A DNA stretch of 64,000 nucleotides from Viridibacterium silvisoli (GTDB lineage Bacteria > Pseudomonadota > Gammaproteobacteria > Burkholderiales > Rhodocyclaceae). The notes under the pieces are model-generated. The model was not told where the DNA came from and did not search any database. It saw nothing but the letters and a program-made list of their open reading frames with translations. Position numbers and translations under genes: made by a program. The stretch lies in the NCBI RefSeq assembly GCF_036017035.1, contig NZ_JAYXHS010000002.1:434001-498000 (forward strand), in the 5' to 3' direction. Numbering within the stretch: the first letter of the stretch is position 1; each line of letters opens with the position of its first letter. Of this stretch, positions 60,859 to 64,000 are shown in pieces.

Positions 60859-62205
60859 ATGAGCGGCAAGATGAAGTTGGGTGTGTTTCCGCTGGATGTG
60901 GGCCACCACATCGCAGCGTGGCGCCACCCGGATGTGCCGCCCGGCGGTGCCACCGATCTGTCCTACTTCCGTCACCTCGCGCAGGTGGCGGAGCGGGGCA
61001 AGCTGGACATGATCTTCTTCGGCGACCAGATGGCTGCGCAGTACCCCGATGACGAAAGCATCGGGCGTACCTCGCGCGTGCTGCGGCCCGAGCCCATCGC
61101 GTTGCTGTCCGCACTGGCGGCGGTGACCGAGCGCATCGGTCTCGTCGCGACGGTGTCCACCAGCTATTTCGAGCCGTACCACGTGGCGCGCAAGTTCTCG
61201 ACGCTCGATCATTTCAGCAACGGCCGTGCGGGCTGGAACATCGTTACCTCATGGAACGACAAGGAAGCGCTCAACTTCAATCGCGGCGAATTGCTCGAGC
61301 ATGGTTTGCGCTATCGCCGCGCGCTGGAGTTCGTCGATGTCACGACGCGCCTGTGGGACAGCTGGGAGGACGATGCCTTCCTGCACGACAAGGATTCGGG
61401 ACGCTTCTTCGACCCGGAGAAGCTGCACGTCAGCAACTTCAAAGGCGAATACTTCTCGGCGCGCGGACCGCTGAACCTGCCGCGCTCGCCGCAAGGCTAT
61501 CCGGTGCTGGTGCAGGCCGGCTCGTCGGATGATGGCCGTGACTTCGCGGCGAAGACGGCGGAAGTCATCTTCACCGCGCAGCCCGACCTCACACAGGCCA
61601 AGGCCTTCTACGCCGACATCAAGGCGCAGGTGGAAGCGGCCGGACGCTCGCCGAATCACGTCAAGGTCATGCCGGGCCTGATGCCCATCGTCGGTCGCAG
61701 CGAAGCCGAAGCGCAGGAGAAATTCCAGCGCCTGCAGGACCTCATCGATCCGCAGATCGGCTGGGTCGTGTTGTCGCGCCATCTCGGTGGCGTCGACCTG
61801 TCGGCCTATCCGCTCGATGGCCCGGTGCCCGAGCTACCGCTCACGCAAGGCAACCAGAGTCGCCAGCGCTTGCTGCTCGACATGGCGCGCCGCGACGGTC
61901 TCACGCTGCGCCAGCTCTACGAGCGCGTCGTCGGGTCGCGCGGTCACTGGATCGTCGCTGGCACGGCCGAGCAGATCGCCGACCAGATGGAAAGCTGGTT
62001 GCGCGAAGGCGGCGCCGACGGCTTCAACCTGATGCCGCCCTGGCTGCCGGGCAACCTCGAGGAATTCGTCGATCACGTCATTCCCGTCCTGCAGCGTCGC
62101 GGCCTGTTCCGTACCGAATACGAAGGCCGCACCCTGCGCGACAACCTCGGCTTGCCGAAACCCACGAACCGATTCAAGGACGGAAGGAAAAACATATGGA
62201 TCTGA
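60859..62205 (+). CDS. LLM-class flavin monooxygenase (NtaA/SnaA/DszA type), copy 3
   Basis: A 448-residue LLM monooxygenase from MSGKMKLGVFPLDVGHHIAA. Signature segments: STLDHFSNGRAGWNIVTSWN, LVQAGSSDDGRDFAAKTAEV, and LFRTEYEGRTLRDNLGLPKP. It begins 16 bp after the solute-binding protein and its 3' end overlaps the SDR gene by 10 bp. Confidence 0.9.
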   Translation: MSGKMKLGVFPLDVGHHIAAWRHPDVPPGGATDLSYFRHLAQVAERGKLDMIFFGDQMAAQYPDDESIGRTSRVLRPEPIALLSALAAVTERIGLVATVSTSYFEPYHVARKFSTLDHFSNGRAGWNIVTSWNDKEALNFNRGELLEHGLRYRRALEFVDVTTRLWDSWEDDAFLHDKDSGRFFDPEKLHVSNFKGEYFSARGPLNLPRSPQGYPVLVQAGSSDDGRDFAAKTAEVIFTAQPDLTQAKAFYADIKAQVEAAGRSPNHVKVMPGLMPIVGRSEAEAQEKFQRLQDLIDPQIGWVVLSRHLGGVDLSAYPLDGPVPELPLTQGNQSRQRLLLDMARRDGLTLRQLYERVVGSRGHWIVAGTAEQIADQMESWLREGGADGFNLMPPWLPGNLEEFVDHVIPVLQRRGLFRTEYEGRTLRDNLGLPKPTNRFKDGRKNIWI

Positions 62206-63023
62206 AGCTCGCCAACAAGATCGTGCTCGTCACCGGCGGCAGCAAGGGCCTCGGCCTGGCCGCGGCACGCAGCTTCCTCGCCGAGGGCGCGAAGGTCGCC
62301 ATCGTCTCGCGCAGCGCAGACAACATTGCCACCGCACGCGACGTGCTGGCCAAGGAAGGCTTCAAGGTTCACGGCGCCGTCGGCGACCTGAGCAACCCGG
62401 ATGAAGCGGAGCGCGTCGTCGCCGAAGTCGAGCGCGAAGTCGGCCCTATCGATGTGCTGGTGAACAGCGCGGGTGCCGCAAAGCGCAAGGCCGCGAAAGA
62501 GCTCGATGCAGCCAGCTGGAAGGCTGCGCTGGACGCCAAGTTCTTCCCTTACGTGCACGCACAGGATGCCGTGCTCAAGCGCTTCCGAGAACGTGCTGAA
62601 GCACTTGGCCTGACGGGCGACACGCCGCCGACGCAACAGGTCGGTGCCATCGTGAATATCGTCGGCACGGGCGGCAAGATTCCCAACGAAACGCACATCA
62701 CCGGGGGCTCGGCGAACGCAGCACTGCTGCTGTCGACCATCGGCCTCGCGCAGTACTACGCGAAGTTCGGCATCCGCATCAACGCGGTGAACCCCGGTGT
62801 CACGCTGACCGAACGCGTCGAGCAGACGCTGACGTTCGAAGCGCAGCGTCTCGGCATCGACAAGGCGCAGGCGCGCCAGCAGGGCGAGGCCTCGGCACCG
62901 CTGCGCCGCTTCGGCCGCGCAGAAGAAGTGGCCGACGTGGTGACCTTCGTCGCCAGTGAGCGAGCGAGCTATGTGGTCGGCGCGCTGATCCCGGTCGACG
63001 GCGGTCAGAAGCCGGTCCTGTAA
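62196..63023 (+). CDS. SDR-family protein lacking the usual YxxxK
   Basis: A 275-residue short-chain dehydrogenase-like protein. The nucleotide-binding turn TGGSKGLG (residues 13-20) and LVNSAGA are present. In place of the catalytic Tyr-x3-Lys the sequence reads HITGGSANAALLLS (about 167-180), where the Tyr and Lys positions appear to be Gly and Asn. C-terminal INAVNPGVTLTERVEQTL and VVGALIPVDGGQKPVL are normal. A strong GGAAGGAAA precedes the ATG. It may be catalytically altered or use another residue. Confidence 0.82.
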   Translation: MDLKLANKIVLVTGGSKGLGLAAARSFLAEGAKVAIVSRSADNIATARDVLAKEGFKVHGAVGDLSNPDEAERVVAEVEREVGPIDVLVNSAGAAKRKAAKELDAASWKAALDAKFFPYVHAQDAVLKRFRERAEALGLTGDTPPTQQVGAIVNIVGTGGKIPNETHITGGSANAALLLSTIGLAQYYAKFGIRINAVNPGVTLTERVEQTLTFEAQRLGIDKAQARQQGEASAPLRRFGRAEEVADVVTFVASERASYVVGALIPVDGGQKPVL

Positions 63024-63039
63024 CGCAGAAAAGTAGCAA

Positions 63040-64000
63040 ATGAAAAAGCCCGGCAAATACGTTACGCGTCGCCTGCTGCAGGTCATTCCGACCTCGGTGA
63101 TCATCGTCCTCCTGTCATTCCTGCTGCTCAAGACAGCACCGGGCGACATGGTGGACGTGATCGCTGCCGAGTCGGGCGGTGCGACGAAGGAATACATGGA
63201 CCAGATGCGTGAGCTCTACGGCCTCGACGTGCCCGCGCACATGCAGTTCGTGCATTTCATCAACAGGGTCCTGCATTTCGATCTGGGCTATTCGTTCCGC
63301 GATAATATGCCGGTGTCGTCGCTCATTCTCGAGCGTCTGCCGGCGACTGTTCTGCTGTCTCTCTCCAGCATCGGCTTCGCGCTGGTCGTCGGTGTGGCGC
63401 TCGGTGCACTGGCCGCGAAATATCGCGGCAGCGTGCTTGACACCGCCATCTCCGTCATCTCGACCATCGGCTTCGCCACGCCGCTGTTCTGGATCGGCCT
63501 GATGCTCATCGTGCTGTTCTCGATTCAGCTGCGCTGGTTACCGGTCGCGGGCATGGTCACGGTTGGCATGGACTACGCCAACCACTGGGAATACGCGCTC
63601 GACGTCGCCAGGCATCTCGTGCTGCCTGCGTTGTCGCTGGGTTGCTTCTTCCTGTCGATGTATGTGCGCCTGACGCGCTCGGCAATGCTGGAGGTGTATG
63701 GCCTCGACTTCGTGCGCACGGCACGCGCCAAGGGTGTGTCGGAGTGGCGCGTCATCACGCGTCACGTTTTGCGTAATGCCTTGCTGCCCATCGTCACGAT
63801 CACCGGCCTGCAACTCGGTGGCCTGTTCGGTGGCACTGTCGTCATCGAAACCGTGTTCGGCTGGCCCGGCATCGGGCGTCTTGCCTATGACGCCGTCGCT
63901 GCGCGCGACATAAACCTGTTCCTCGCCATCTTCCTGTGCAGCTCGCTGATGGTGATCTTCATGAATCTGCTGGTCGACCTGCTTTACGTCGTGCTCGACC
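63040..64000 (+). CDS. DppB-type ABC transporter permease (cut by window end)
   Basis: 320 residues visible out of an expected ~325-335. Opens MKKPGKYVTRRLLQVIPTSV, with the family APGDMVD segment, DLGYSFRDNMPV, and the EAA loop RTARAKGVSEWRVITRHVLR followed by NALLPIVTITGLQLGGLFGG. The VFGWPGIGRLAYDAVAARDI stretch near the end is diagnostic. It belongs with the solute-binding protein at 59217. Confidence 0.92.
   Translation, partial: MKKPGKYVTRRLLQVIPTSVIIVLLSFLLLKTAPGDMVDVIAAESGGATKEYMDQMRELYGLDVPAHMQFVHFINRVLHFDLGYSFRDNMPVSSLILERLPATVLLSLSSIGFALVVGVALGALAAKYRGSVLDTAISVISTIGFATPLFWIGLMLIVLFSIQLRWLPVAGMVTVGMDYANHWEYALDVARHLVLPALSLGCFFLSMYVRLTRSAMLEVYGLDFVRTARAKGVSEWRVITRHVLRNALLPIVTITGLQLGGLFGGTVVIETVFGWPGIGRLAYDAVAARDINLFLAIFLCSSLMVIFMNLLVDLLYVVLD

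Overview
The window is a chromosomal segment with uniformly high GC. Its gene content suggests a betaproteobacterium: a T6SS of the proteobacterial tssJKL / tssBC-hcp type, a PEP-CTERM protein, a PqiA/PqiB/PqiC system, an Acs/CBS-DUF294/sodium symporter block, and a genome-wide repeat family of the type GTCATCCCGGCGAAGGCC. Genus cannot be fixed from the sequence alone.

Layout. (1) 1-14 kb: a type VI secretion locus in two divergent arms. The minus arm runs TPR lipoprotein, tssB, tssC, hcp, tssE, tssF, tssG, clpV, a small GIY-YIG-like protein, and the start of vgrG, which is cut by the window edge. The plus arm is tssJ-tssK-tssL and ends in a clear terminator. tssM and tssA are not in the window. 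(2) 14-24.8 kb: housekeeping and envelope genes, namely a lipoprotein lipase-like hydrolase, a PEP-CTERM protein, a giant transglutaminase/DUF2126 protein, a DUF4349 lipoprotein, an ABM-domain protein, pta and a class I DAHP synthase. (3) 25-29.7 kb: a pqi operon with PqiA split into two genes, plus a PRC-barrel protein. (4) 29.8-34.2 kb: a radical SAM protein, then msrQ, msrP, an anti-sigma factor and an ECF sigma factor on the minus strand. (5) 34.5-40.2 kb: acs, a CBS/DUF294 protein and a sodium:solute symporter, which look like an acetate uptake/activation unit, followed by tRNA-Ser(GGA). (6) 40.5-43.5 kb: an MFS exporter and an MmgE/PrpD protein.

(7) 43.5-53.4 kb is the accessory part and the most interesting feature: a ~9.9-kb integrated element bounded by a 14-bp direct repeat, CCGGCCTTCGCCGG, that is itself half of a chromosomal REP-like palindrome. 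It encodes a P4-type tyrosine integrase, an AlpA-like regulator, two small proteins, a primase-helicase (AEP-like plus SF3), a sigma-70-region-4-like protein, an HK97-type major capsid protein, a portal protein and a small hypothetical protein, all on the minus strand. A 37-bp perfect inverted repeat made of GGTGAA iterons overlaps the 3' end of the primase gene and looks like a replication origin. No terminase, protease, tail or lysis gene is recognisable. The content fits a phage satellite with its own head genes rather than a complete prophage. At its left end the element carries two gene cassettes, each followed by an attC-like site, with no integron integrase.

(8) 53.5-64 kb: a catabolic/transport cluster with three LLM flavin monooxygenases of the NtaA/SnaA/DszA group, a class II aldolase-like protein, an FAD/NAD(P) oxidoreductase, a family-5 solute-binding protein, an SDR protein lacking the usual YxxxK, and a DppB-type permease cut by the window end. 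It probably imports and oxidises an organosulfur or amine-type compound; the substrate cannot be named.
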